Position numbers and translations under genes: made by a program. A stretch of DNA of 64,000 nucleotides from Trinickia sp. Y13 (GTDB taxonomy: Bacteria > Pseudomonadota > Gammaproteobacteria > Burkholderiales > Burkholderiaceae): NCBI RefSeq assembly GCF_029522115.1, contig NZ_JAKWFK010000007.1, positions 1-64,000 on the forward strand, read 5' to 3'. Positions within the stretch are counted from its first letter, which is position 1. Every line of letters begins with the position of its first letter. Shown here piece by piece: positions 8,274 through 16,385 of the stretch. The notes below the pieces were generated by a model that did no database searches, was not told the DNA's origin, and saw only the letters and a program-made list of their open reading frames with translations.

Positions 8274-9181
8274 GGCGATGTCCCGGCTGGTGCGCCTCCC
8301 ATGTCCCGTGCGCGCCGTGTCCCGGACGTTTCGCCATGCAGGCTGCTCGGCGTCTCACGTGCAGCATGTCCAGCCCGCCTCGCGGCGCGGTAGCGTTTCT
8401 TCATGTCCTGATAGACGTCGTAGAACGCGTCGACGCCGGGAATCTCGAGTTCGAGCATCTTCGCGATGCGGCCGACGATGTGTTCGCGATAGCGGCGCTC
8501 GACTTCGTTCATATCGAGGCATTTCATTTTGAGTAAGGTCAGGAACACAGGATGCTGAGTGACGCCGTCGCTCGCGGGCTGCAGCAGGAACCACGCCGTA
8601 CGCATTGCAATAAGGCGATCGCGCTCCGGATCTTCGGACCGCTCGATCGCTTGTCTGCAGTAGTATTCGAAGCCGACCGAATGGCGCATCTCGTCGCGCG
8701 CGAGATGCTTCACGACCTCGACGAGCACAGGCTCTTCGACGGTCTTGGCGAACTGGTTGTACGCCGTGTTGGCGGCAATCTCCGAACAGATATTGGAGGT
8801 GAGCATCTCCACGCGCGAGTCGGTCATCGGCTCGATCTTCCTGCCGCGATGAATGAAGTCCTGCGCGATCGGGACGCCCAACTTGCCGAGCCAACGAATC
8901 AAGGCCAATGGATGCTTCGTTTCTTCGAAGAACCACACTGAAAGCCATTGCGTGAAATCGACGTCGTCGTAAAGCAGCTTCATGAACGCCTCGGTGGCCG
9001 AGAAGGTCGTCAACTCCGCATAGGCCGCAATCTTCACATCCTCGATCAGCTCGGGTGTCACCTTGCTTTCGTCGATTTCGTCCCAGGGCTGGTCACGGAA
9101 GATCCAGCGTGCCTTCTCCGATGCCTCGAGCAGGCGGTAATAGCCAAGCTGGTTGCTGAGATCAGCGATCTCGAAAGCCAT
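8264..9181 (-). CDS. Ferritin-like diiron oxygenase or desaturase
   Basis: A 305-residue soluble helical protein with a complete carboxylate-bridged diiron ligand set. Numbered from the chosen start, the ligands are E56 (AYAELTTF), E87 with H90 (EETKH), E134 (CSEIAAN) and E164 with H167 (DEMRH). This matches acyl-ACP desaturase-like and AurF/CmlI-like families; AurF carries an extra histidine four residues before its last Glu, whereas the nearest histidine here is five before. ATG 9181 has GGAG upstream and is preferred to the ATG at 9211. The last 30 residues are unstructured. It may desaturate an ACP-bound chain or N-oxygenate an aryl amine; the sequence does not decide. Confidence 0.8.
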   Translation of the reverse strand: MAFEIADLSNQLGYYRLLEASEKARWIFRDQPWDEIDESKVTPELIEDVKIAAYAELTTFSATEAFMKLLYDDVDFTQWLSVWFFEETKHPLALIRWLGKLGVPIAQDFIHRGRKIEPMTDSRVEMLTSNICSEIAANTAYNQFAKTVEEPVLVEVVKHLARDEMRHSVGFEYYCRQAIERSEDPERDRLIAMRTAWFLLQPASDGVTQHPVFLTLLKMKCLDMNEVERRYREHIVGRIAKMLELEIPGVDAFYDVYQDMKKRYRAARRAGHAARETPSSLHGETSGTRRARDMGGAPAGTSPCR

Positions 9182-9224
9182 CGTTACGCTCCATTGAAGA
9201 GAGTTCGTCATGGGCGATCGGCTC

Positions 9225-9956
9225 TCAGCCGAGTCCGCCGCCGATCGCGAGTATTTGCCCCGTCACATAAGCCGCCTCGTCCGAGACGAGATACGCCACG
9301 GCGCCTGCGATCTCGTCCGTTGTTGCCGCTCGCTTCATCGGCACGGTCGCGCCGATCACCGCCGGGTCGATCGTCTCGGCCATTCCTCCCGCAACGAAAC
9401 CGGGGGCGATGACGTTGACTGTGATGCCGCGCGAGGCAAGCTCGAGCGCAAGTGCCTTGGCAGCGCCGTGCAACGCAGCCTTGGCCGCCGCATAGTTGAC
9501 CTGACCGCGATTCCCCGTGACGCCGACTACGGACGACAGGTTGACGATCCTGCCCCAGCGCGAGCGGATCATCGGCATCAACAACGGCTGCGTCACATTG
9601 AAAAAACCGTGAGTCGATACATCGACGACGCGGCGCCATTGCTCGAACGTCATACCGGCGAGCGGGCCGTCGTCGTGGACACCCGCGTTGTTGACCACCA
9701 CCTGGATCGCACCCGCCTCGAGCACGCGCGCAAGGGCGTCTGTCGATGCCTCGTGATCGGTGACATCGAATGCAATCGAGTCGGCCCGTCCGCCGCTGCG
9801 ACGAATCTCGTCGGCCACCCGTTCGGCGCGCTCGGCATTCGTATTTCCATGCACAATCACGTGGAGGCCGCACTGCGCGAGCCGTCGGCAAATGGCGCCG
9901 CCGATCGCGCCGCTGCCGCCGGTTACGAGTGCGCGTCGCATCGGCTCGCTCGCCAT
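9225..9956 (-). CDS. 3-oxoacyl-ACP reductase, FabG/ApeQ-like
   Basis: A 243-residue classical short-chain dehydrogenase. The NADPH loop TGGSGAIGG is at 12-20, the NNAG motif at 89-92, and catalytic S142, Y155 and K159 are present. It reduces the beta-ketoacyl-ACP formed by the ketosynthase to a beta-hydroxyacyl-ACP. It follows the second dehydratase by 3 bp and precedes the diiron gene by 43 bp. Housekeeping fabG is normally beside fabD and acpP, so this is a pathway-specific copy, equivalent to the ketoreductase of aryl-polyene clusters. Confidence 0.9.
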   Translation of the reverse strand: MASEPMRRALVTGGSGAIGGAICRRLAQCGLHVIVHGNTNAERAERVADEIRRSGGRADSIAFDVTDHEASTDALARVLEAGAIQVVVNNAGVHDDGPLAGMTFEQWRRVVDVSTHGFFNVTQPLLMPMIRSRWGRIVNLSSVVGVTGNRGQVNYAAAKAALHGAAKALALELASRGITVNVIAPGFVAGGMAETIDPAVIGATVPMKRAATTDEIAGAVAYLVSDEAAYVTGQILAIGGGLG

Positions 9957-9959
9957 CGA

Positions 9960-10409
9960 TCACTCCGGTGTCGCAACGGTCATCGCACCTTGCGCCACGC
10001 AAATCGGGCCGCAAGTGACCGAAAACGTATAGCGCGCAGCGAATGGAGTGCCCATTGCCAATCGCGCGCGGATGTCCAGCGGCAACGTCAGCAGGTCATC
10101 GTCGTCAAGCGGCCGCGGACACGTGTCGATGGCGTGCAAGGTGGCGATGTAGGCGTGCCCGAAAGGGCGATCGGCCGTGCGTTCGCCGACGAGGCTCGCG
10201 TGTAGCGCGGCCGCCTGCGCCGCATACTCGATCGCATGCAGGCTGCTGAGACGGCCTGCCTCGCGCAATGGGTGATTCTGGCGCGTATGCGAGCGCGCCC
10301 AGCAGGCGATGCCCTGCGCGTCCCACGCCTCCACGGCGTCGAGCAGGCACATGGCACCCGCATGGGGAATGCGCCGATAGATCTGCTGCCCTTCAAGCCG
10401 GTTCGACAT
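9960..10409 (-). CDS. Hotdog 3-hydroxyacyl-ACP dehydratase (ApeP-like)
   Basis: A 149-residue hotdog-fold protein starting at ATG 10409, overlapping the chain-length-factor gene by 17 bp. It opens with YRRIPHAGAMCLLDAV and has RQNHPLREAGRLSS followed by IEYAAQAAALH, the arrangement of the larger, asymmetric dehydratase (ApeP type) of aryl-polyene systems. It should dehydrate beta-hydroxyacyl-ACP to a trans-enoyl chain, probably together with the small hotdog protein encoded upstream. An upstream start at 10568 would only add unrelated sequence read through the neighbour. Confidence 0.8.
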   Translation of the reverse strand: MSNRLEGQQIYRRIPHAGAMCLLDAVEAWDAQGIACWARSHTRQNHPLREAGRLSSLHAIEYAAQAAALHASLVGERTADRPFGHAYIATLHAIDTCPRPLDDDDLLTLPLDIRARLAMGTPFAARYTFSVTCGPICVAQGAMTVATPE

Positions 10410-11196
10410 GGATGGCCGTACTCGTTCGCGCGCCGCCGGGCGCCGTTGCAAGATAGATCCGCTCATCGCGTCCACACGCCAGTTGGGCAAGCAGCGGCAA
10501 CGCACGAGCGGCCGCGTTGCCGCTGCGCAGACGTTCGAGTGCCTCATTTCGCATGCGGGTGTCGTCATGCGTTGGGACGTGTTCGATATGCATCGCGAAA
10601 CATCTCGGCGCGGTAGGGTCGGCGTGGATCGTCATTGCCATCGCAAAAGGCGCCGCGATAGGCAAGTGGCGGTCGAGCAAGTCCGGCGCCGGGTGCTCAT
10701 AACAGACGTAAAGCACGGGGCGCCGCTCTGTCTGCACCAGGCAAACCGCTTCGAGCAAGCCGGCGACGAATGTCGTTTCGCCCGCACTGAGGCTAGTCGA
10801 GCCGCCGCACGCGTGTGCGCCAATGGACCAATAGCCCGCGCTCGTGTTGTGAACGATGTTGTGAAAGTGGAACGGCGAGACAGGCGCGCCCGGTCGCCCC
10901 AGTGCCCTGCAGACGAGGTCCGTGACATGCAGATCCCCCGCTGACGAAGCGAATACCGAAGGCAGCGCAGGGACCTCGAGTGAAGAGCGCTTCGCGAGTT
11001 GTTCGGTGACACACAACGCAAGACGAATCGCCGCCGTGGCGCGCCGCTTTTCGTTCGGTGCCAGCATCACGGGTTCAGCGGGGAAGAATTCATCTCCCGC
11101 ATAACCCGCCTCGTCGCGCAATGTCGCGGCTGCCTCGCTCCAGTTCGGCAGCCCCGGAGCCAACACCTCTACCGCTTCAAGAAAAACCGTGTTCAT
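10393..11196 (-). CDS. Chain-length-factor-like ketosynthase homologue (ApeC-like)
   Basis: A 267-residue protein matching only the N-terminal half of a ketosynthase (Ketoacyl-synt_2 type), as in the chain-length factors of aryl-polyene clusters. The position of the ketosynthase cysteine is replaced: the segment reads HNTSAGYWSI, with no TACSS motif, so it should be catalytically inactive. It overlaps the ketosynthase gene by four bases (ATGA), consistent with equimolar synthesis and heterodimer formation. Its inferred role is to set the length of the polyene. Confidence 0.85.
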   Translation of the reverse strand: MNTVFLEAVEVLAPGLPNWSEAAATLRDEAGYAGDEFFPAEPVMLAPNEKRRATAAIRLALCVTEQLAKRSSLEVPALPSVFASSAGDLHVTDLVCRALGRPGAPVSPFHFHNIVHNTSAGYWSIGAHACGGSTSLSAGETTFVAGLLEAVCLVQTERRPVLYVCYEHPAPDLLDRHLPIAAPFAMAMTIHADPTAPRCFAMHIEHVPTHDDTRMRNEALERLRSGNAAARALPLLAQLACGRDERIYLATAPGGARTSTAIHVEPA

Positions 11197-12401
11197 TCCA
11201 CGACCTCGAAAACGAGTGCGCAGTTGTTGCCGCCGAACCCGAACGAATTGCTGAGCACGCGACGAACCGGTTGCCGGATGTTCTCGAGCACAACTGGAGT
11301 GCGCAGCTCCGGATCGGCATCGATCGTATTCAATGTGGAGGGAATGAGGCCCTCATGCATGCTCAGGAACGACAGCACTGCCTCGGTGATGCCCGCTGCG
11401 CCCTGTGTGTGGCCGGTCCATCCTTTCGTCGAACTACATGCGCATGCGTTGCCGAACACCGCGGCAATTGCGGCATCTTCAGAGCGGTCATTCGAGGGCG
11501 TACCGCTGCCGTGCAGATTGACGTAGTCGATGTCCGAGGAACGTAAGCCGGCGCGGCGCAATGCCTGCTCGATAGCGGCGCGTGCGCCCACTCCCTCTGG
11601 ATGGGGTGCCGTCATGTGATAGGCATCGCTGCTTTCGCCGAATCCCGACAAGGCAAGCACGTTGGCCTCTGGCGGCGTGCGCTCGAGCAAGGCAAAGCCG
11701 GCCGCCTCGCCGATATTGATGCCGTCGCGATCACGGCCCCACGGCTGGCAGGGCTGCTCTGACAGCAGGCCTAGCGAATGAAAACCGTAGATGAATCCTT
11801 CGTTGGCACAATCGATTCCTGCGACCACGGCGGCATCGCAGAGCCCTGCCGCAAGATGGCGGTACGCGGTGGCGAATACCTTTGCACTGGACGAGCAGGC
11901 CGTCGAAACGGTCGCACATGGACCCTCGATACCGAGCATGCGTGCGACACACTCGGTCGCCGAAAACAGATGCGCGGTGTGACGCAATCGGACGTCCGGA
12001 CCGAGGTCACCCGCGTTGGGCGCATGCCGCACGTAGCACGACTCGAGATGGGCCAATCCCGAGGCGATCGTACCGACGAAACAACCGACTCGCCCGGCGC
12101 CATAGCGTTCGCGCGCAGCGGCAACGGAATCAGCGAAGCCATCGCGCGCGAGCGCTCGGCCGAGCATTCGATGCGCGCGGCAGTCATAAAGCGCCTCCTC
12201 CGACTGCAGAGGGCCGCCTACGGCCTCATCGTCGACGAGGCCGAGCCAGGTCTTGCGGCCGGTGCGCAATGCGACTTCGCGCAAGCCGCCGCACCGGTCT
12301 CGCAGCGCGGCCAGCGTCGCGTCGTTTCCGGCACCGAGCGCACTCGTGAGCGTATAAGCGCTCACATATATCCGTGGGATTGCAGTCGCTGCGTTCGTCA
12401 T
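11193..12401 (-). CDS. Beta-ketoacyl-ACP synthase (ApeO/FabF-like)
   Basis: A 402-residue condensing enzyme with full catalytic triad: C169 (STACSSSAK), H297 (LHGSGTPSND) and H331 (GHTQGAAG). It elongates ACP-bound chains by malonyl units. The short chain-length-factor-like protein follows with ATGA overlap, which is the type II arrangement of aryl-polyene systems rather than of primary fatty-acid synthesis. The start is unusual: two extra copies of the start region precede it (12391-12429). ATG 12401 is the only one of the three copies that opens the gene. Confidence 0.92.
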   Translation of the reverse strand: MTNAATAIPRIYVSAYTLTSALGAGNDATLAALRDRCGGLREVALRTGRKTWLGLVDDEAVGGPLQSEEALYDCRAHRMLGRALARDGFADSVAAARERYGAGRVGCFVGTIASGLAHLESCYVRHAPNAGDLGPDVRLRHTAHLFSATECVARMLGIEGPCATVSTACSSSAKVFATAYRHLAAGLCDAAVVAGIDCANEGFIYGFHSLGLLSEQPCQPWGRDRDGINIGEAAGFALLERTPPEANVLALSGFGESSDAYHMTAPHPEGVGARAAIEQALRRAGLRSSDIDYVNLHGSGTPSNDRSEDAAIAAVFGNACACSSTKGWTGHTQGAAGITEAVLSFLSMHEGLIPSTLNTIDADPELRTPVVLENIRQPVRRVLSNSFGFGGNNCALVFEVVE

Positions 12402-12429
12402 AGGGCGTTCGTCATGGGGCGTTCGTCAT
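12391..12429 (-). repeat. Triplicated start-codon region with chained ATGA overlaps
   Basis: On the minus strand the 11-base unit ATGACGAACGC occurs three times with 14-bp period (starts 12429, 12415, 12401). The TGA ending the dehydratase gene lies in the first ATGA. The first two copies open five-codon frames, each ending in a TGA that overlaps the next ATG. Only the third copy continues as the ketosynthase. Seen directly; probably a slippage duplication of an original ATGA stop-start junction. Confidence 0.85.
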
Positions 12430-12785
12430 CGCGGGTTGACCTCCGCGCGAAACTTGCCGGTCGCAAAGCGCATTCCGGCATCATTCACGCAGTCAAACGA
12501 GAGCGCGTCCCCCGAGGCCGAGAGCACGATATCGAATGCTTGGCCGGGCGGCAGCACCTTGAGAAACTTCACGTGTTCGATGTGCGCAATGGACGCATCG
12601 GGATGCAGTCGCGAGAGCGCGCGACTCACGCAGTCGAGCAAAACAACAGCAGGCACGACCGGATAGCCAGGGAAATGACCGGGTATAGCTGGATGGTCAA
12701 CCTTCACTGTGTCGCGAACCACGCATCGCTCGCCGGGCTTGAACGTCAACGCGGTGCATGTCGCCTTCATTGCGGCCTGAGTCAA
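12426..12785 (-). CDS. Small hotdog 3-hydroxyacyl-ACP dehydratase (ApeI/FabZ-like)
   Basis: A 119-residue single-hotdog protein with the signature DHPAIPGHFPGYPVVPAV: the catalytic histidine lies in the GHFPGYPVVP loop, as in FabA/FabZ and ApeI. It dehydrates beta-hydroxyacyl-ACP. It begins inside the ACP stop (ATGA, 12782-12785) and ends inside the first duplicated start of the ketosynthase, so translation is coupled on both sides. Pairing with the larger dehydratase in the same operon is typical of aryl-polyene systems. Confidence 0.85.
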   Translation of the reverse strand: MTQAAMKATCTALTFKPGERCVVRDTVKVDHPAIPGHFPGYPVVPAVVLLDCVSRALSRLHPDASIAHIEHVKFLKVLPPGQAFDIVLSASGDALSFDCVNDAGMRFATGKFRAEVNPR

Positions 12786-13048
12786 TCGACCGGGGCGGCG
12801 CGGTGCTGCATGACGTGGCGCGCAAGCGACCTTAGTGAGCTGAATATCTCTTGATTCTTCGGATCGCCGGGCTTGATGCTGACCTGATAAGTCGATGACA
12901 AGAGCATGCCGAGTTCGAGCCCGTCGATCGAATCAAGACCCAGCCCCTCGCCAAAAATCGGCGCCTCGGGATCGATGCTGTGTGGGTCGATGTCGAGGTC
13001 CAATCCCTCGGTGATGAGCTTGGCCAACTCGAACTCGATTTCCTCCAT
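12782..13048 (-). CDS. Acyl carrier protein
   Basis: An 88-residue acidic four-helix carrier protein. The phosphopantetheine attachment serine is in GLGLDSIDGLEL at about residue 40. GGGAG lies upstream of ATG 13048. It is the first gene of the ten-gene operon and holds the growing chain. No phosphopantetheinyl transferase is encoded nearby, so a housekeeping one must serve it. The sequence is closer to the ACPs of aryl-polyene clusters than to AcpP, judged by the extended N-terminal helix and the EAPIFGEGL segment. Confidence 0.9.
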   Translation of the reverse strand: MEEIEFELAKLITEGLDLDIDPHSIDPEAPIFGEGLGLDSIDGLELGMLLSSTYQVSIKPGDPKNQEIFSSLRSLARHVMQHRAAPVD

Positions 13049-13757
13049 GACTTCATTCTCCCTCGAAGCGGTTTAAATCAGATCGCATGAGGACAGGTTA
13101 GTACATCCGGGAGCCCTACTGGCGCACGCCGTTTCGTAGATCGCGACTCCCTACTGGAACACGGCCGGATCGCTGCGAACGCTTACCAGGAAAGAATTGC
13201 GTGGCTCAGGCAGCGATTCGATGGTCAGAAGACCACTACGAAATCCAAACTGAACTATTCGCGATGGTTTATGCGAATTGGGTTGCACGCCGAGGCGGTG
13301 TCGTGGATGACGAGACCGGCGAGCTGCACGATGGGCGGCGTATCCAGCCGACGTTCTGAATGGAGCGGCGAAAACGGGTTCACGACATCGACGCTCACGT
13401 TCGGCGCATGCTAGCGGCAACCGCATCCATCGTACGAACGCTTCATATCTGTAAGCGCTCTAGCCAAGGACATCGGCCGAATCGAGTTGCCAACGAAAAG
13501 GGCCCATTTCAAAATTCTTTCGCCAGCGAAGGCAACATCAAACGAGCGAAGTTTCGGTGCTCCCGCAGCGTCTTCACGTTCGAATACCGTTGGCGCGATG
13601 CCGCCAATTCCGCTTAGATGGCCTGTTGTCAATAATCGGCGTAATGGCGCGCACGTCGACACGACGCGATACGCGCATGACGCCGGGGCGCACCTGCTTG
13701 CGTCGCGTCTGCAGCGGCGCGCCCGAGGCATCGTCCGTCAGTAGCGCGCCTGCGCCT
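13049..13757. other. Gap upstream of the polyene-type operon
   Basis: This 700-bp stretch separates the ACP operon (leftward) from the VOC gene (also leftward). It must hold the operon promoter, but no convincing -35/-10 pair stands out. It includes one small protein-like frame (13201-13359) and a repeated CCCTACTGG near 13116 and 13150. Nothing else is recognised. Confidence 0.5.
13201..13359 (+). CDS. Small hypothetical protein or gene relic
   Basis: A 52-codon frame from GTG 13201 to TGA 13359. The sequence is protein-like (SEDHYEIQTELFAMVYANWV, then GGVVDDETGELHDGRRI) and unlike the Arg-rich antisense frames around it. No clear ribosome site; the frame extends upstream without a better start, so it may be the 3' end of a decayed gene. 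Family not recognised. Confidence 0.3.
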   Translation: MAQAAIRWSEDHYEIQTELFAMVYANWVARRGGVVDDETGELHDGRRIQPTF

Positions 13758-14231
13758 TCAAGACTGAGGCGCCGGCATTTCGGCCATGGCCTTCTGCATT
13801 TCCTCCATGCTCGGTTCGCGCGTGCGCGTAGCGATGTGCCAGCGGTGACCGAACGGATCTTCGACGAGCGCCCAGCGGTCGCCCCAGAACATATCGGCGA
13901 GCGGCATCATGACCGTCGCCCCTGCGGAGACAGCGCGATCGAACGCCTTGTCGGCATCCTCGACATAGACGTACAGGCTGACGGGAGTGCCTTTGAGCGT
14001 CTTCGGCCCGGACGAGCCGCATTCCGGGCTTTCGTCGGTCAACATCAGCACCGAGTCGCCGATCTTGATCTGCGCGTGCGCGAGCTTGCCCGACGGCCCC
14101 GGCATGCGGAACAGTTCGATCGCGCCGAACGCCTTGGCGTAGAACTCGATCGCCTGCGCGGCATTGGCGCACACGATCTGCGGCGTAATCGTGTGCATGC
14201 CTTCGGGAATGGGTTTGACGGATGAGGTCAT
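13758..14231 (-). CDS. VOC/glyoxalase family protein (PhnB-like)
   Basis: A 157-residue vicinal-oxygen-chelate protein. It has two beta-alpha modules: TPQIVCANAAQAIEFYAKAF at the start and a second module with YVYVEDADKAFDRAV and DPFGHRWHIAT. ATG 14231 has GGAG eight bases upstream and is preferred to the longer frame. Such PhnB-type proteins are structural relatives of glyoxalase and bleomycin-binding proteins, and most have no proven substrate. Monocistronic, divergent from the MFS transporter. Confidence 0.85.
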   Translation of the reverse strand: MTSSVKPIPEGMHTITPQIVCANAAQAIEFYAKAFGAIELFRMPGPSGKLAHAQIKIGDSVLMLTDESPECGSSGPKTLKGTPVSLYVYVEDADKAFDRAVSAGATVMMPLADMFWGDRWALVEDPFGHRWHIATRTREPSMEEMQKAMAEMPAPQS

Positions 14232-14606
14232 GGTGTGCGCTCCGTTGTCAGAGTTTTGTAAACGAATAACGAATGGACTAGGCGGGCCTCTTGGGCGGCA
14301 TGGCGCAGCGTGCGCCGTCCCGCTCGCGTTCGCATTGCGGAAGGCTCCATCGACACAACGAACGAGCGATGACGATTTCGACATCGGCCGCTGTTTTTTT
14401 TGCTTTTCAGGCGAGCCGGGCCGCGCGCCTCCGTGAAAATCCTAACCCGCAGCCCTTGTTAAGTAGTTGACGACATGAGACAGTCGTGCGGCCGGGTATT
14501 CCCCAGCCGATTGCCGCATCGATGCTCACGCCTTCGGGCAAGTACGCGCAGCAAGGTCTTCGAAGGCTTTCGACGGCAAAACATAAAAGAATCGAAAGAG
14601 GCGCAG

Positions 14607-16004
14607 ATGACCAATCAGCAATCCCTAGCAATCGCAGCGCGTTTCGACCGCTTGCCGCCCTCGCGCACCGTCTGGACCATGGTGATGCTCATTTCGCTTG
14701 GCGGCGTCTTCGAGTTCTACGATCTGTTCTTCACCGGCTACGTTGCGCCGGGCATGGTGCAATCGGGGCTGTTCAAGCCCGAATCGCTCGGTATCTTCGC
14801 GGCGCTCGCACCGATCTCCGTCGCTGGCTTCGGTACTTTCGTCTTTGCGACCTTCGCCGGCTTGTGGCTCGGCACGCTCGTTTTCGGCTTCGTTGCGGAC
14901 CGCTTCGGGCGGCGCTTCGTCTTCACCTGGTCGCTGATTTGGTACGTCGTGTGCACGGCCATCATGGCCTTTCAGCATTCGGGCCAAGCCATCAACATCT
15001 GGCGGCTCATCGCGGGCATCGGGATCGGCGTCGAACTCGTGACCATCGATTCGTACATCTCGGAGCTCATTCCCAGCGCCGAGCGCGGCCGCGCCTACGC
15101 GATCAACCAGTTCATCACGTTCTGCGTCGTGCCGCTCGTCGCGTTCCTCGCGTTCATTCTCAAAGATACGCACCCGTTCGGGCTCGACTATTGGCGCGTC
15201 GTCATCTTGATCGGCACGCTCGGCGCCGCGTTCGTTTGGATCATCCGCCGCAATGTCCCTGAAAGCCCGCGCTGGCTCGCGCGCCACGGCCGCATGGACG
15301 AAGCCGAGCGCATCGTCGCCGACATCGAGCAACGCGTCGAAGCCGAGAAAGGCGTGAAGCTGCCGCCGCCCCTGCCGGTGGGCACCGAAACGGACGGCAG
15401 CGGCACCTTCAGCGAAATCTTCGGCCCGCTCTACCGCAAACGCACGATCTTGCTCTCGATCTTCAATATGGCGCAGGCCATCGGGTTCTACGGCTTCGCC
15501 GCGTGGGTGCCGACCTTGCTGATCAGTCGCGGCGTCCATGTGACGACGAGCCTGCAGTACGCCTTCATCATCGCCATCGCGAACCCCTTCGGACCGCTGC
15601 TCGGCACGTTGTTCGCCGATAAGATCGAGCGCAAGACGCAAATCTGCGGCGGCTTGCTGATCATGGGCATCGTGATCGCGCTGTTCTCCCAAGCGTCCGC
15701 GCCGGCGCTACTGATCGTGCTCGGGGTGCTCTTCACGCTCGCCTCGAACGTCATGTCCTATGCCTACCATGGCTACCAGGCCGAGCTGTTTCCGACGCGC
15801 GTGCGCGCCCGCGCGGTCGGCTTCGTCTACTCGTGGAGCCGCCTGGCCGTCGCCTTCGCGGGACTCGCGATCGGTGTGCTGCTGCACAATTACGGCGTGC
15901 CGGGCGTGGCCGTCTTCATCGGCGCGTCAATGGTCGTCGGCATCTGCATGATCTTGCTCGGGCCGTCCACGAAGGGCCGCTCGCTCGAATCGATCAGCCA
16001 CTGA
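14607..16004 (+). CDS. MFS transporter, metabolite:proton symporter type
   Basis: A 465-residue, twelve-helix major facilitator protein. The loop 2-3 motif appears as GFVADRFGRRF, and the first helix carries FEFYDLFFTGYVAPG, typical of the sugar/aromatic-acid symporter branch. A central cytoplasmic loop (VEAEKGVKLPPPLP) separates the halves. The start MTNQQSL at 14607 fits the family; the preceding frame is not protein-like. Substrate not predictable: neighbours give no pathway context. A strong GC hairpin follows the stop. Confidence 0.85.
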   Translation: MTNQQSLAIAARFDRLPPSRTVWTMVMLISLGGVFEFYDLFFTGYVAPGMVQSGLFKPESLGIFAALAPISVAGFGTFVFATFAGLWLGTLVFGFVADRFGRRFVFTWSLIWYVVCTAIMAFQHSGQAINIWRLIAGIGIGVELVTIDSYISELIPSAERGRAYAINQFITFCVVPLVAFLAFILKDTHPFGLDYWRVVILIGTLGAAFVWIIRRNVPESPRWLARHGRMDEAERIVADIEQRVEAEKGVKLPPPLPVGTETDGSGTFSEIFGPLYRKRTILLSIFNMAQAIGFYGFAAWVPTLLISRGVHVTTSLQYAFIIAIANPFGPLLGTLFADKIERKTQICGGLLIMGIVIALFSQASAPALLIVLGVLFTLASNVMSYAYHGYQAELFPTRVRARAVGFVYSWSRLAVAFAGLAIGVLLHNYGVPGVAVFIGASMVVGICMILLGPSTKGRSLESISH

Positions 16005-16015
16005 GTGCGGCGGCG

Positions 16016-16045
16016 TGGCGCACGCGACACGCGCCGCGTGCGCCA
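16016..16045 (+). terminator. GC hairpin after the MFS gene
   Basis: A perfect 11-bp inverted repeat (16016-16026 and 16035-16045) with 8-nt loop lies 12 bp after the MFS stop. There is no U tract, so a transcription-terminating role is likely but not certain. Confidence 0.55.
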
Positions 16046-16108
16046 GGCGCGAGACTGGCGTACCCTGCTTTCATTGGCGCTGACGCCGATACATGAGGGG
16101 AGGCTCGA

Positions 16109-16357
16109 ATGACGGCATCGGTTCGCACAGGCGCGCACATCGAAAGCATTCACTGGGTCGCCGAATATCTCGAAGCCACGCATGAAATCCGCGTGCTGCG
16201 CGAAGGGTTCGAAGTGGGCATGTACGACGCCCCGCCGAGCCTGTTCGGGGAAGAAGCCGACGCCGGTTCGAAGAGCGTCGCCGATCATCGCGCGCTCGAA
16301 GCCGCGCTGCGCGCCTATCTGCTGCGCTTCGTCGCGGAGCACGACGCCGAAGAATAG
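16109..16357 (+). CDS. Conserved hypothetical protein, 82 aa
   Basis: An 82-residue acidic protein, with ATG 16109 preceded by GAGGGGAGG. Predicted helical, with an ESIHWVAEYLEATHEIRVLREGFEVG opening and a Leu/Ala-rich last helix; no membrane segment or known motif. It stands alone, convergent with the hydrolase gene. The strong ribosome site and non-random composition make it a real gene; function unknown. Confidence 0.65.
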   Translation: MTASVRTGAHIESIHWVAEYLEATHEIRVLREGFEVGMYDAPPSLFGEEADAGSKSVADHRALEAALRAYLLRFVAEHDAEE

Positions 16358-16385
16358 GCAGGCGGCGCCGCAGCCGGGGGGCGCT

